Notes under the pieces: generated by a model
Seen by the model: only the letters and a program-made list of their open reading frames with translations
Told to the model about the DNA's origin: nothing
Databases searched by the model: none
Part shown: piece by piece, positions 10,341 through 18,605 of the stretch
How the letters are laid out: every line of letters starts with the position of its first letter
How positions within the stretch are numbered: the stretch's first letter is position 1
Source: Streptomyces sp. NBC_00358
GTDB taxonomy: Bacteria > Actinomycetota > Actinomycetes > Streptomycetales > Streptomycetaceae
DNA length: 64,000 bases
Assembly: GCF_036099295.1 (NCBI RefSeq)
Contig: NZ_CP107976.1
Coordinates: 4,588,001 to 4,652,000, forward strand
Reading direction: 5' to 3'
Position numbers and translations under genes: made by a program

Positions 10341-11834
10341 ATGCACAAGCGTCACCCGCACCACGTGCGACTCGCCCTCGCGACGGCAACGGCTGCCGCG
10401 CTGACGGGAGGTCTGCTCACCTTCTCGGCCGCGACCGCGACCGCCGCGGACTCGATGAGGGTCCCGCAGGCCGACTTCAACAACGACGGCATCGGCGACG
10501 TGGCCCTGTCGGCCGTCGGCGCCTCCGTCAGCGGCCACGCGGGCGCCGGCCAGATCGTCGCCCTCTACGGCACGACCACCGGCGTCTCGTCCGCCAGGCG
10601 TTCCACGATCAGCCAGAACACCACGGGTGTCCCCGGCACCGCCGAGGCCGGGGACGGTTTCGGCGGTGAGACGGCGTACGCCGACTTCAACAACGACGGG
10701 TACGACGACCTCGCCGTCGCCTCCCCCTGGGAGAAGGTCGGCACCGACACCAACGGCGGCGCCATCGCCATCCTCTGGGGCTCCGCGAGCGGCCTCACCG
10801 GCAAGAGCATCGACGTCCCGGACCCGTCCCCCTCCTCGCACGACTACTGGGGCAAGGACCTGGCGGCCGGCGACTTCGACGGCGACGGGAAGGCCGACCT
10901 GGCCGTCGGCAGCTCGGCGAGCACGATCTACGTCTACAAGGGCGGCTTCAGCACGGCCGGCACCCCCGGCGGCCGTACGACGATCAAGCCCCCGATCCAG
11001 TCGGGCACCAACGACAACCCGTACGGCCCGCTCAGCCTGACCGCGGGAGACGTGAACGGCGACCACAGGACCGACCTGATCGTCGACGGCTACGAGACAC
11101 AGACGAGCTACGGCTGGAACACGAACTACTTCGTGCCCGGCACGGCGAGCGGCCTGAGCGTCGCGTCCGCGAAGACCCTCAAGCCGGGGATCATCACGGG
11201 CATCGGTGACATCAACGGCGACGGCTTCGGCGACATCGTCAGCGGCGCCGGCTGGGACGCCACCCTGGACGACGGCACGACCGTCCCGGACGCCGCCACC
11301 GGCGGCAAGGTGAACATCACCTACGGCTCGGCGTCCGGCCCGGCCGGCACGACCGGGATCACCCAGAACAGCGGCAGCGTCCCCGGCACCTCGGAGACGG
11401 GCGACCGGTTCGGCTGGGACCTGGACATGGGCGACATCAACGGCGACGGCTACCAGGACGTGGTCGTCTCCGCCCCGGACGAGGACATCGACGGTGTCTC
11501 CAACACCGGCATGGTCACCGTCCTGTACGGCTCGGCGGCCGGCGTCGACGTCTCCTCCGGCGCCCAGTCGTTCGCGCAGAGCACGGCCGGGGTCCCCGGC
11601 AGCGACGAGAAGAACGACCTGTTCGGCGCGGACGTCAAGCTCGACGACGTCACCGGCGACGACCGGGCCGACCTGCTCATCGGCTCGTACGAGAACGCCG
11701 GCAACGGCGCGGTGACCTACCTGCCCTCCAACGGCAGCAAGATCACCACGACCGGCTCCCGCACCGTCTCGCCGAGCACGTCCGGCGTCTCGACGTCGGG
11801 CACCCCGCAGTTCGGCGCCAATTTCGCCGACTGA
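10341..11834 (+). CDS. Secreted FG-GAP beta-propeller protein 2
   Basis: Product of 497 residues with a Sec signal peptide (MHKRHPHHVRL, hydrophobic core, ATATAADS). Seven FG-GAP repeats have Ca-binding loops such as DFNNDGIGD, DFNNDGYDD, DFDGDGKAD, DVNGDHRTD, DINGDGFGD, DINGDGYQD and DVTGDDRAD. Between blades it shares the linker (Q)N(T/S)xGVPGxxExxDxFG with the preceding paralogue. The start ATG at 10341 follows a GGAGA ribosome binding site in a stretch nearly identical to that before gene 8473. It has its own promoter and terminator, so it is a separate transcription unit. Function is unknown beyond an extracellular propeller. Confidence 0.9.
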   Translation: MHKRHPHHVRLALATATAAALTGGLLTFSAATATAADSMRVPQADFNNDGIGDVALSAVGASVSGHAGAGQIVALYGTTTGVSSARRSTISQNTTGVPGTAEAGDGFGGETAYADFNNDGYDDLAVASPWEKVGTDTNGGAIAILWGSASGLTGKSIDVPDPSPSSHDYWGKDLAAGDFDGDGKADLAVGSSASTIYVYKGGFSTAGTPGGRTTIKPPIQSGTNDNPYGPLSLTAGDVNGDHRTDLIVDGYETQTSYGWNTNYFVPGTASGLSVASAKTLKPGIITGIGDINGDGFGDIVSGAGWDATLDDGTTVPDAATGGKVNITYGSASGPAGTTGITQNSGSVPGTSETGDRFGWDLDMGDINGDGYQDVVVSAPDEDIDGVSNTGMVTVLYGSAAGVDVSSGAQSFAQSTAGVPGSDEKNDLFGADVKLDDVTGDDRADLLIGSYENAGNGAVTYLPSNGSKITTTGSRTVSPSTSGVSTSGTPQFGANFAD

Positions 11835-11949
11835 TCCGGGTCACTCCCAGGGCTGGTCCAGGTAGCTCCCGAACAGTCGAACCGGCGTTCGGGGGCGACC
11901 GGGCTGCTCTCCCCGGAAGGGGCCGCCCGTCCCGGGCGACCCCTTCCCC

Positions 11950-11986
11950 ACACGCCGGGCCCGCTCCGCTCACGGGCCCGGCGTGT
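11950..11986 (+). terminator. Terminator after FG-GAP gene 2
   Basis: Perfect 14-bp stem ACACGCCGGGCCCG / CGGGCCCGGCGTGT with a 9-base loop. Confidence 0.8.
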
Positions 11987-12159
11987 CCCGTTCCCCGGGC
12001 GTTCCCGGGTCCCGCCCTCCCTGCCGTTCCGTCGTACGGACGTTCCCGTACGGGGCCGCCCTGACTACCCCTTAGGGGATGTCACAGCTCGGACCCAATG
12101 CCCGGCCCGTTGCCCCGGGCCCGGCACGTCACTCTTCGGGACCAGGTACGTTCGATAAC

Positions 12160-13158
12160 GTGGCTGGATTCAGGATCGGACGCGGCGGCCGGGACAACCG
12201 TGCCCCGCAAGCGCGACCGCAACAACAACCGTCGTACGGACAGGCCCCCCAGGGACGCGGACAGCAGTCCCCCCAGGGAGGCGGGCAACAGCCGTACGGC
12301 TACCCGCCCGCGCCGTCGCAGCCGCAGTACGGGGGACAGCAGCCGTACGGCGGGCAGCAGGGCGGTCAGCCCTACCGTGGCGGGCAGCAGGGCGGTCAGC
12401 CGTATCGCGGCGGGCAGCAGGGCGGCTGGCCCCAGGGCGGCGGACACGACGGCGGGCACGATGAGCCGGAGTACTTCGGCGACGGTCACCCGCAGCAGGG
12501 CCCCGACCCGTACGCGGCGAACAGCCCCGGCCACACCCAGGCCTTCTCGATCGGCGAGGACCCCTACAACCAGGGCGGGACCTACCGCGCGGGCCAGGCG
12601 GCGGCTCCGCCGGTCGGCCCGCGGCTGCACTGGAAGGACCTGCTCAAGGGCATAGTGACGGCCCCCAACCGGACCTTCCTCCAGATGCGCGACTACACGA
12701 TGTGGGCCCCGGCCCTGATCGTGACGTTCCTCTACGGCCTGCTGGCGGTCTTCGGCTTCGACAGCGCCCGCCAGGACGCCATCAGCGCGACCCTCTCCAA
12801 TGCCGTCCCGATCGTCCTGACGACCGCCGTGGCCCTTGTCATCAGCACGTTCGTCCTGGGCGTGGTCACCCACACGCTGGCCCGCCAGCTCGGCGGCGAC
12901 GGCGCCTGGCAGCCCACGGTCGGCCTCTCCATGCTGATCATGTCCATCACGGACGCCCCGCGACTGCTCGTCGCCATGTTCTTCGGCGGCAACGCGTCCT
13001 TCGTCCAGCTGCTCGGCTGGATCACCTGGGTCGCCGCGGGTGCCCTGCTCACCCTGATGGTCGGCAAGTCCCACGACCTCCCGTGGCCCAAGGCACTCGC
13101 CGCGTCATCCATTCAGCTGATCGCCATCCTGTCGATCATCAAGCTGGGCACGTTCTGA
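12160..13158 (+). CDS. Yip1-domain membrane protein with Q/G/P-rich N-terminus
   Basis: About 332 residues from the GTG at 12160 (MAGFRIGRGGRDN). An upstream in-frame ATG at 12079 is less likely because its extra residues look like translated leader. The first 150 residues are disordered and rich in Gln, Gly, Pro and Tyr, with three 10-residue repeats (GGQQGGQPYR) encoded by 30-base DNA repeats at about 12350-12430. The C-terminal half is a Yip1-type domain with five hydrophobic helices, starting WKDLLKGIVTAPNRTF. Related proteins are conserved in Streptomyces and have no proven function. There is no clear ribosome binding site before the GTG. Confidence 0.8.
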   Translation: MAGFRIGRGGRDNRAPQARPQQQPSYGQAPQGRGQQSPQGGGQQPYGYPPAPSQPQYGGQQPYGGQQGGQPYRGGQQGGQPYRGGQQGGWPQGGGHDGGHDEPEYFGDGHPQQGPDPYAANSPGHTQAFSIGEDPYNQGGTYRAGQAAAPPVGPRLHWKDLLKGIVTAPNRTFLQMRDYTMWAPALIVTFLYGLLAVFGFDSARQDAISATLSNAVPIVLTTAVALVISTFVLGVVTHTLARQLGGDGAWQPTVGLSMLIMSITDAPRLLVAMFFGGNASFVQLLGWITWVAAGALLTLMVGKSHDLPWPKALAASSIQLIAILSIIKLGTF

Positions 13159-13197
13159 CGGCTTCCGCGCGCCCCTCGTACAGGGGCCCACACGCAT

Positions 13198-13236
13198 GAG
13201 AAGGGGCTCCCGGCACAACGCCGGGAGCCCCTTCTC
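13198..13236. terminator. Bidirectional terminator
   Basis: Perfect 17-bp stem (GAGAAGGGGCTCCCGGC and its complement) with a 5-base loop, between the Yip1 gene on plus and the phosphoribosyltransferase gene on minus. Confidence 0.9.
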
Positions 13237-13319
13237 ACGCGTTCACCGAACGGGTCAGCAGGCCGGGAGTGCACTCCCGGCCGACAGGCCAGAGGGCGCC
13301 TCAGCCGACGGCAAGCAGG

Positions 13320-13844
13320 TCAGAGGGCGTCCTTCGAGGGAGTGATGGGCTCCCCCGCCTTACGTACCGGAGGCAGGACACTCCAGGGGAAGTTGATCCA
13401 CTCGTCGGTCCTCCGCCACACGTACTCGCACTTCACGAGCGACTGGGTCTTCTCGTAGATCACGGCGCTGCGGACCTCGGCGACGGCGTCGACGCAGAAG
13501 TCGTGCACGAGCTTGAGCGTCTTGCCCGTGTCGGCGACGTCGTCCGTGATCAGGACCTTCTTGTCGGAGAAGTCGATCGTGTTGGGGACGGGGGCGAGCA
13601 TGACCGGCATCTCCAACGTCGTCCCCACCCCCGTGTAGAACTCGACGTTCACGAGATGGATGTTCTTGCAGTCGAGGGCGTACGCGAGCCCGCCCGCGAC
13701 GAAGACGCCGCCACGGGCGATGGAGAGCACGATGTCCGGCTCGTACCCGTCGTCGGCGATGGTCTGGGCGAGTTCGCGTACGGCGACGCCGAACCCTTCG
13801 TAGCTGAGGTTCTCGCGCACGGGAGACACGGGAGACACGCTCAT
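13320..13844 (-). CDS. Phosphoribosyltransferase (purine salvage type)
   Basis: A 174-residue type I phosphoribosyltransferase. The PRPP-binding loop is VLITDDVADTGKTL (about residues 96-109), and a flavodoxin-like fold segment SIARGGVFVAGGLA precedes it. It resembles the xanthine/hypoxanthine-type enzymes that make nucleotides from a free base and PRPP. The substrate cannot be read from the sequence. The ATG lies four bases after the dcd stop, so the two nucleotide-metabolism genes form an operon. Confidence 0.85.
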   Translation of the reverse strand: MSVSPVSPVRENLSYEGFGVAVRELAQTIADDGYEPDIVLSIARGGVFVAGGLAYALDCKNIHLVNVEFYTGVGTTLEMPVMLAPVPNTIDFSDKKVLITDDVADTGKTLKLVHDFCVDAVAEVRSAVIYEKTQSLVKCEYVWRRTDEWINFPWSVLPPVRKAGEPITPSKDAL

Positions 13845-13848
13845 CGCC

Positions 13849-14424
13849 TCAGACCTGGGTGCGGTGGAAGTTCAGGAAGGACCGCGAGGCGGTCGGACCG
13901 CGCTGGCCCTGGTAGCGGGAACCGTACCGGTCGCTGCCGTACGGGAACTCGGCCGGCGAGCTGAGCCGGAACATGCACAGCTGACCGATCTTCATCCCCG
14001 GCCACAGTTTGATCGGCAGGGTCGCGAGGTTCGACAGCTCCAGGGTGACGTGCCCGGAGAACCCGGGGTCGATGAACCCGGCGGTGGAGTGGGTGACCAG
14101 CCCCAGCCGGCCCAGGGAGCTCTTGCCTTCGAGCCGCGAAGCGAGGTCGTCGGGCAGCGAGATGACCTCGTACGTACTGGCGAGGACGAACTCTCCAGGG
14201 TGCAGGATGAACGGCTCGTCACCCTCGGGCTCGACGAGCCGCGTGAGGTCCGACTGTTCGACCGCTGGGTCGATATGGGGGTAGCGGTGGTTCTCGAACA
14301 CCCGGAAGTAGCGGTCGAGGCGCACGTCGATGCTCGACGGCTGCACCATGGATTCGTCGTAGGGATCGATCCGGACCCGCCCGGCGTCGATCTCGGCCCG
14401 GATGTCCTTGTCTGAGAGAAGCAC
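13849..14424 (-). CDS. dcd: dCTP deaminase
   Basis: 191 residues, normal length. It converts dCTP to dUTP for dTMP synthesis. Family motifs are MLLSDKDIRAEI at the start, QPSSIDVRLD (28-37), EGKSSLGRLGL and HSTAGFIDPGFSGHVTLEL with the catalytic Glu in TLEL, and the C-terminal YQGQRGPTASR nucleotide-binding tail. First gene of the dcd-phosphoribosyltransferase unit. Confidence 0.97.
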   Translation of the reverse strand: MLLSDKDIRAEIDAGRVRIDPYDESMVQPSSIDVRLDRYFRVFENHRYPHIDPAVEQSDLTRLVEPEGDEPFILHPGEFVLASTYEVISLPDDLASRLEGKSSLGRLGLVTHSTAGFIDPGFSGHVTLELSNLATLPIKLWPGMKIGQLCMFRLSSPAEFPYGSDRYGSRYQGQRGPTASRSFLNFHRTQV

Positions 14425-14603
14425 GCCCTGAGGATACGCAAGGGGCGCGGAGCCACCACAATCGTGATGGCTCCGCGCGCCCGTACTGCTCCGCCGCTCC
14501 TGCGCCCGAGACGACTCCTCGGCCTCTGCGCCCCTGCTGGAGCACCGGTTCTCGTGCCTCTACTGCTTACTGTTGCCGCTCCTACTGATCGGCCCCTGCC
14601 GCG

Positions 14604-14798
14604 TCACCGCTCCGGTACTGCCTTCTCCAAGGTCACCGGCACCACACTGCGGAGCCGGGCACACCGTGGACACCGGAGCAGCCGGCCGGGGCCGAGCCGC
14701 TCGGCCTGCTGCATCGGGAACGAAGCGGTGCTGAACACGTGCCCCTCGGCACAACGGACGACGGTGCGCTCCATCAAGTCCCAGAGTCCCTTCCCCAA
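14604..14798 (-). CDS. Small zinc-ribbon protein
   Basis: A 64-residue protein with a Cys pair in VVRCAEGHVFS and a second pair in RCPRCARL, enough for one zinc ribbon. The sequence is of a kind conserved in Streptomyces next to dcd and tRNA-Gly. No function is known. It stands alone between dcd and the tRNA gene. The start is the first ATG of the conserved frame. A longer antisense-like frame over this region was rejected. Confidence 0.7.
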   Translation of the reverse strand: MGKGLWDLMERTVVRCAEGHVFSTASFPMQQAERLGPGRLLRCPRCARLRSVVPVTLEKAVPER

Positions 14799-15042
14799 GA
14801 GCTGCGTCAGGCTGATGCCCTGACAACGAAAGCCACATTACGGGATGAAAGGGACGGCTCTCCAAGCGGCACTCCGCCCCCGCCCGGACCCACTTCAACG
14901 CCCCCACCGTACGCCCCAACTCCGGGCGCTCGCAGCCGCATCCACCCTGCGAAACACGAGCGGGCCCTGCGGCTTCGGCGCCGGGGGCGGGGCATGAGGT
15001 AGAGTGAGCGAGCATTCGACACCGGCCCGATCGGCGTCTTAC

Positions 15043-15116
15043 GCGGGTGTAGTTTAGTGGTAGAACATCAGCTTCCCAAGCTGAGAGTGCGAGTTCGATT
15101 CTCGTCACCCGCTCCA
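15043..15116 (+). tRNA. tRNA-Gly (CCC anticodon)
   Basis: Acceptor arms GCGGGTG / CACCCGC pair perfectly. The anticodon stem CAGC / GCTG closes a TTCCCAA loop, giving anticodon CCC, and the T arm has GTTCGATTC. CCA is encoded at 15114-15116. It is followed at once by a terminator and then by a degraded integrase fragment, so it probably served as an integration site. Confidence 0.97.
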
Positions 15117-15121
15117 TGTGA

Positions 15122-15152
15122 AACCCCCAGGTCGATGACCCGGGGGTTCTTT
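15122..15152 (+). terminator. tRNA-Gly terminator
   Basis: Hairpin AACCCCCAGGTC-gat-GACCCGGGGGTT (one A/C mismatch) followed by CTTTGTT. Confidence 0.85.
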
Positions 15153-15224
15153 GTTGTCCAAACCAAGGGGCGGGGCGCAGGACGACGGCACGCACACCCG
15201 CGTCAGGCTTGGCTCTCCGGGAGC

Positions 15225-15447
15225 TCACCGGCCGTTGGTCCGCTCGGGCTCGGCGGCTCGGACGCGGATCGCCATGTCGTCCAGGTCGGCGTCCCGGCGG
15301 CGCAGGCCCGCCAGTTCCTCGGATCGCATCGGGCCGTACGCGCCGAGGCAGACCATGAGGCGCCGGCGGATGCCGATCGCGTCGGCGAGGGCATCCACCT
15401 GGCCGACGGTGGCGATACGACGTTCCGCCGCGGACTCCTTGCCCGTG
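15225..15447 (-). pseudogene. Fragment of a tyrosine-type phage/ICE integrase
   Basis: An open stretch of about 70 codons reads ERRIATVGQVDALADAIG, then RRRLMVCLGAYGPMRSEELAGL, RRRDADLDDMAIRVR and a stop after ERTNGR. This matches the start of the catalytic domain of actinobacterial site-specific integrases (the xALAxAxxxRxRxxxxLxAYxxxRxxELAGLRRxDxDL pattern). The N-terminal arm-binding domain and the catalytic HxxR and Tyr segments are missing. It lies about 110 bases from tRNA-Gly and ends beside a terminator, which fits a scar left by an excised or decayed element. Homology is by recognition. No search was run. Confidence 0.75.
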
Positions 15448-15485
15448 CCAAGGCCCGGCGCGTCATCGGATGCGCCGGGCCTTGG
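15448..15485 (-). terminator. Terminator downstream of propeller/Ig-like gene 1
   Basis: Perfect 14-bp stem CCAAGGCCCGGCGC / GCGCCGGGCCTTGG, eight bases beyond the stop of the minus-strand gene. Confidence 0.8.
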
Positions 15486-15492
15486 GGGGGCC

Positions 15493-17502
15493 TCAGCCGG
15501 TGAAGGTGAAGTACTTCCAGGAGCTGTTCGTGGTCGAGTTCACGGTGTCGCCCGAGGAGTTGTTGATGTAGGACGACCGCACGCGCATCGAGTAGCCGGT
15601 CTGGTGCGTGCCGCCCAGTTCCACCACCGACTTGCCCGTGGAGTCGAGCTTGAAGTACTGGTACCCCGCCGACCGCCAGGCGCCGCCGGAGTAGATCTGG
15701 AACTCCAGCTTCTGCGAGCGGCCGGAGTAGGCCGTCATCGTGGTCGTGAAGAGCGGATTGGTCGTCTTCCGGAAGTAGTACTTGGTGTACCCGTTGACCG
15801 TGGCCGTCTTGTAGGAGCGGCTCACACTCAGCGACACCTTGACCTTCGCGCCCACCCAACTCGTGGCCGTCTTCGGGGCGGTCCGCGCGTCGCCGGAGAA
15901 GGACGCGCTCACCGTGGTGTCGCGCTTCAGGGTCAAGGAGGCCGACAGGTTGCCCCCGCTGTTGACCGTGCCGGTCTTGACCAGGTACTTGCCCTTGCCG
16001 TCGCCCGCGGTGTCCGCGTAGAGCGAGAGCGTCCGGTTCTTGTACGTCGTGCCGAGGTGGGCGGTGAACGTCACGTTGCTGGCGTAGTCGTAGACGCTGC
16101 CGTTCTTGCTCACGGTCAGGGTCGCGGAGTTCCGGGAGACCTCGACCGTGTCGGAGGCGGAGGCAGCCGTGCGATCGGCGCCGCCGGCATAGGAGGCCTT
16201 GTACGTGACCTTGCCGCCCGCGGGCGGGGTGTCGGTGAAGGAGAAGGTCCCGTCCGCCTTCACCGTCGCGGCCGGGAGCGCCTTGCCGTTCGGGGACTCG
16301 ACGTCCGTTCGGGTGACCGCGACGGTGGTCCCCGCGGGCAGCCCGAGCGTGTTCGTGACCTTGCCGGAGACGGTCAGCGACTTGGCACGGCCGGCCGTCG
16401 CCGGGGCGTTCACCGTGATGCCGGTGACGGCCTTGCCGGGGTCGGTGACGACGCGCAGGCGGTAATAGCTCTGGAGGTCGCGCGTGACCGCGAAGAGCCG
16501 GCTGCTGTCGGGCGCGAAAGCGAGGTCGCCGTGGTCGAGCAGGGTCTCCTGGGAGACTCCGCCCCGTTCGTCGGTGAAGTCGGCGGTCCGCCTCGGGGCC
16601 GTGCCACCGGGCCTGTAGATGGACACCTGGGGGAGGAACATCGCGTAGGTGTCGGAGCCCACCGCGACGAGGCCGTCCGGCGCGACAGCCACCGACCGTT
16701 GTGCCGAGTAGGTGCTCGGATACCTGATGGTCTCCGACAGGTCCGAGGTCCGGAAGACCTGCTGGAAGTCGCCCGCCGTGGTGGCCACCACCAGCCCTGT
16801 GCCGTCCGGGGTGAGCGCCAGGTCCTCCGCGGTGTTGCCGATGGCGGCGTCCTGCCCGCCGAGGAACGCGGTCCGGCCGGCCGTGCCGGACGACACGTCA
16901 TAGATGCCGAGGGTGAAGTAGTACTGGCGCGAGCCGGCCGCCAGGGTGTTGGGAGCGCCCGGTACCGAGTCCAGCAGGGGAGCGTCCTTCCAGGTCCCCT
17001 CGGCCTCCTGGGCGAGCGAAACCCGCGTCTGCCCGCCTGACAGGTCGAGGGAGCCGATGTTGCCGTGACCGTCGCCGCCATAGCCGAACCAGAGCTTGCC
17101 GCCCGCGAGCGCCAGGTGCTGCGGATCCGTGCCGTCACCCGTCGCGTACCGCCCGGCCACGGTCAGCGTCGCCGGGTCGACGGCCACGATCTCATCGGTT
17201 CCCGGCACGGCGACGTAGAGCGTTGCCGAGTCGGCGGACAGCTCCAGGCCGTCGGCCTGCGGCAACGAGGTGACCGTCCCGATGACGGTGCCGTTGTAGT
17301 CGGTCGCGACGACCTTGCCTCCCGACGGGTCACTGATGAAGACCCGCTTGTGAACGCCGTCCACGATGATGTCGCCGCTGGACCTGATGGGCAGCGCGGC
17401 GCTGCTGTCGGCGACAGCAGCGCCCGCGGACGACCCGATCAGGGCGACTGAACCGAGGGCGACCGCGAGCGCCGTCCCGGCCGAAATGCTGCGCACACGC
17501 AC
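15493..17502 (-). CDS. Secreted beta-propeller/Ig-like repeat protein 1
   Basis: 669 residues from the GTG at 17502. The GTGGGGGTTGCATCACT stretch before it matches that of the paralogue at 24450, which decides the start over an ATG at 17529. It has a Sec signal peptide ending near AGAAVAD. About 300 residues of YncE-like propeller follow, with blades such as LELSADSATLYVAVPG. Then come an Ig-like domain (TVSGKVTNTLGLPAGTTVAV to YKASYAGGADRTAASASD), a second beta-domain (VTFTAHLGTTYKNRTLSLYA) and a C-terminal domain ending MRVRSSYINNSSGDTVNSTT and SWKYFTFTG. There is no anchor or catalytic motif. It is likely extracellular or wall-associated. Its promoter is P3. Confidence 0.85.
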   Translation of the reverse strand: MRVRSISAGTALAVALGSVALIGSSAGAAVADSSAALPIRSSGDIIVDGVHKRVFISDPSGGKVVATDYNGTVIGTVTSLPQADGLELSADSATLYVAVPGTDEIVAVDPATLTVAGRYATGDGTDPQHLALAGGKLWFGYGGDGHGNIGSLDLSGGQTRVSLAQEAEGTWKDAPLLDSVPGAPNTLAAGSRQYYFTLGIYDVSSGTAGRTAFLGGQDAAIGNTAEDLALTPDGTGLVVATTAGDFQQVFRTSDLSETIRYPSTYSAQRSVAVAPDGLVAVGSDTYAMFLPQVSIYRPGGTAPRRTADFTDERGGVSQETLLDHGDLAFAPDSSRLFAVTRDLQSYYRLRVVTDPGKAVTGITVNAPATAGRAKSLTVSGKVTNTLGLPAGTTVAVTRTDVESPNGKALPAATVKADGTFSFTDTPPAGGKVTYKASYAGGADRTAASASDTVEVSRNSATLTVSKNGSVYDYASNVTFTAHLGTTYKNRTLSLYADTAGDGKGKYLVKTGTVNSGGNLSASLTLKRDTTVSASFSGDARTAPKTATSWVGAKVKVSLSVSRSYKTATVNGYTKYYFRKTTNPLFTTTMTAYSGRSQKLEFQIYSGGAWRSAGYQYFKLDSTGKSVVELGGTHQTGYSMRVRSSYINNSSGDTVNSTTNSSWKYFTFTG

Positions 17503-17542
17503 AGTGATGCAACCCCCACTAGGAAACACAAGACTGCCCTCA

Positions 17543-17569
17543 AGACCCCTGTAGCCCCATCAGGGTTGT
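17543..17569 (-). promoter_or_regulatory. ECF-type promoter P3, ACAACC-N17-GTCT
   Basis: On the minus strand ACAACC is at 17569-17564 and GTCT at 17546-17543, with 17 bases between and the CGTACAACCCT context of P1 and P2. The predicted leader to the GTG start is about 35 bases. Confidence 0.65.
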
Positions 17570-17986
17570 ACGGCACACCCGCGCGATTCTCCGCAGGTCC
17601 CACTGGCTGCCGCCCGGGAGCCGGGCACCTTCCATGGCAGGCGCCCACTGGGATCGCTGCGATCGGGGAACACCGGGGAATCGAGGACGCTCAGTACGGC
17701 CGCGGGATCTCGTACTCGCCCAACGCAGCGTGAGGAGCCGAAACGTGTTCCCCCTCGCGGACCAGCGCCATAACTCCCCCTCCAACAGCGAAGATGCCGG
17801 CGAACCCAACTCAGCCGACCGTCTCAATTTCCTTCTCGTTCGGCGCCGTTCATGGCCGTTCGGGCGAGCCCAAGGCGGTGGCCGCTCAGACGACCGGCCG
17901 CACCTGAACACAGTTGAACGGCCCCGTCCGAGGCTCCCGGGACCACCATCAGGTCGGCCATGCTCGCCGTGGCATGATCCACCGCC
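17570..17986. other. Intergenic region with no supported gene
   Basis: Open frames here lack homologous features and convincing starts. The interval separates the P3 promoter from a plus-strand lipoprotein gene. I see no repeat or structured element. Confidence 0.5.
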
Positions 17987-18436
17987 ATGAGGAGACGCCG
18001 GTGGGGGAAGACCGTGACAGGGGCTCTGCTCGCCGCCGTCGCGACAACAGCCATGAGTGGCTGCGGGGGAGAGACGGACGCATCCGCCGACAAGAAGGAG
18101 CCGGCACTGAGCGCGAGCCCGTCTTGGCACAGTGCGACTCTGCAGGATGCGGCGTACATGTTCCAGAAGGACTTTCGGGAACTGACCACGACCGACTGTT
18201 CCGCGGACTGCGGGCGGGACCTGGCAAAGGTTTTCGGCGACGGACTGCTGCTCAAAGACCTGATGAAGGCGTCCGGGGCGTCGGAAAGCGTCTATGCCGA
18301 GCCGATTCGTCTGTTCGGCAAGCTGGAGAAGGGATTCACCGCCGCCGCAGCGCTGAGCGGGGAGGCCCGCCTCCCTCCCATGCTCGGCCCGGCACGCGAG
18401 CTGAACAACTGGCTGAACACCCACCCCATCCGATAG
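17987..18436 (+). CDS. Putative lipoprotein
   Basis: 149 residues. A signal with lipobox AMSGC puts the modified Cys near residue 26, and a Ser/Lys-rich linker follows. The mature part of about 110 residues is mostly helical and has a Cys pair (TDCSADCG) that could form a disulfide. No family is recognised. The ribosome binding site is weak and the ATG was chosen because it gives a complete signal. It is followed 100 bases later by an ECF-type promoter and FG-GAP gene 3. Confidence 0.65.
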   Translation: MRRRRWGKTVTGALLAAVATTAMSGCGGETDASADKKEPALSASPSWHSATLQDAAYMFQKDFRELTTTDCSADCGRDLAKVFGDGLLLKDLMKASGASESVYAEPIRLFGKLEKGFTAAAALSGEARLPPMLGPARELNNWLNTHPIR

Positions 18437-18535
18437 ACCGACGGGCCCGGGAGCGGTGACCACCGAGAGCTCAGAACAGCCCGCGTTGCCGCAGCCGGCC
18501 CAACGTCGCGTTCTTCAACCGGAGTCACTCGCGCC

Positions 18536-18562
18536 ACAACCATTGCGTCGTGGCGGTGGTCA
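18536..18562 (+). promoter_or_regulatory. ECF-type promoter P4, ACAACC-N17-GTCA
   Basis: ACAACC at 18536-18541, 17 bases, GTCA at 18559-18562. The predicted leader to the GTG start at 18606 is about 36 bases, like P3. Confidence 0.6.
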
Positions 18563-18605
18563 ACATGAACGTCCGATGTACCAGGGACCGATACCGGGAG
18601 TCTCC

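Noticed and set aside
17540..18463. 307-codon minus-strand frame
   Set aside because: It overlaps a lipoprotein with a clear signal peptide and has no recognisable domain or ribosome binding site.
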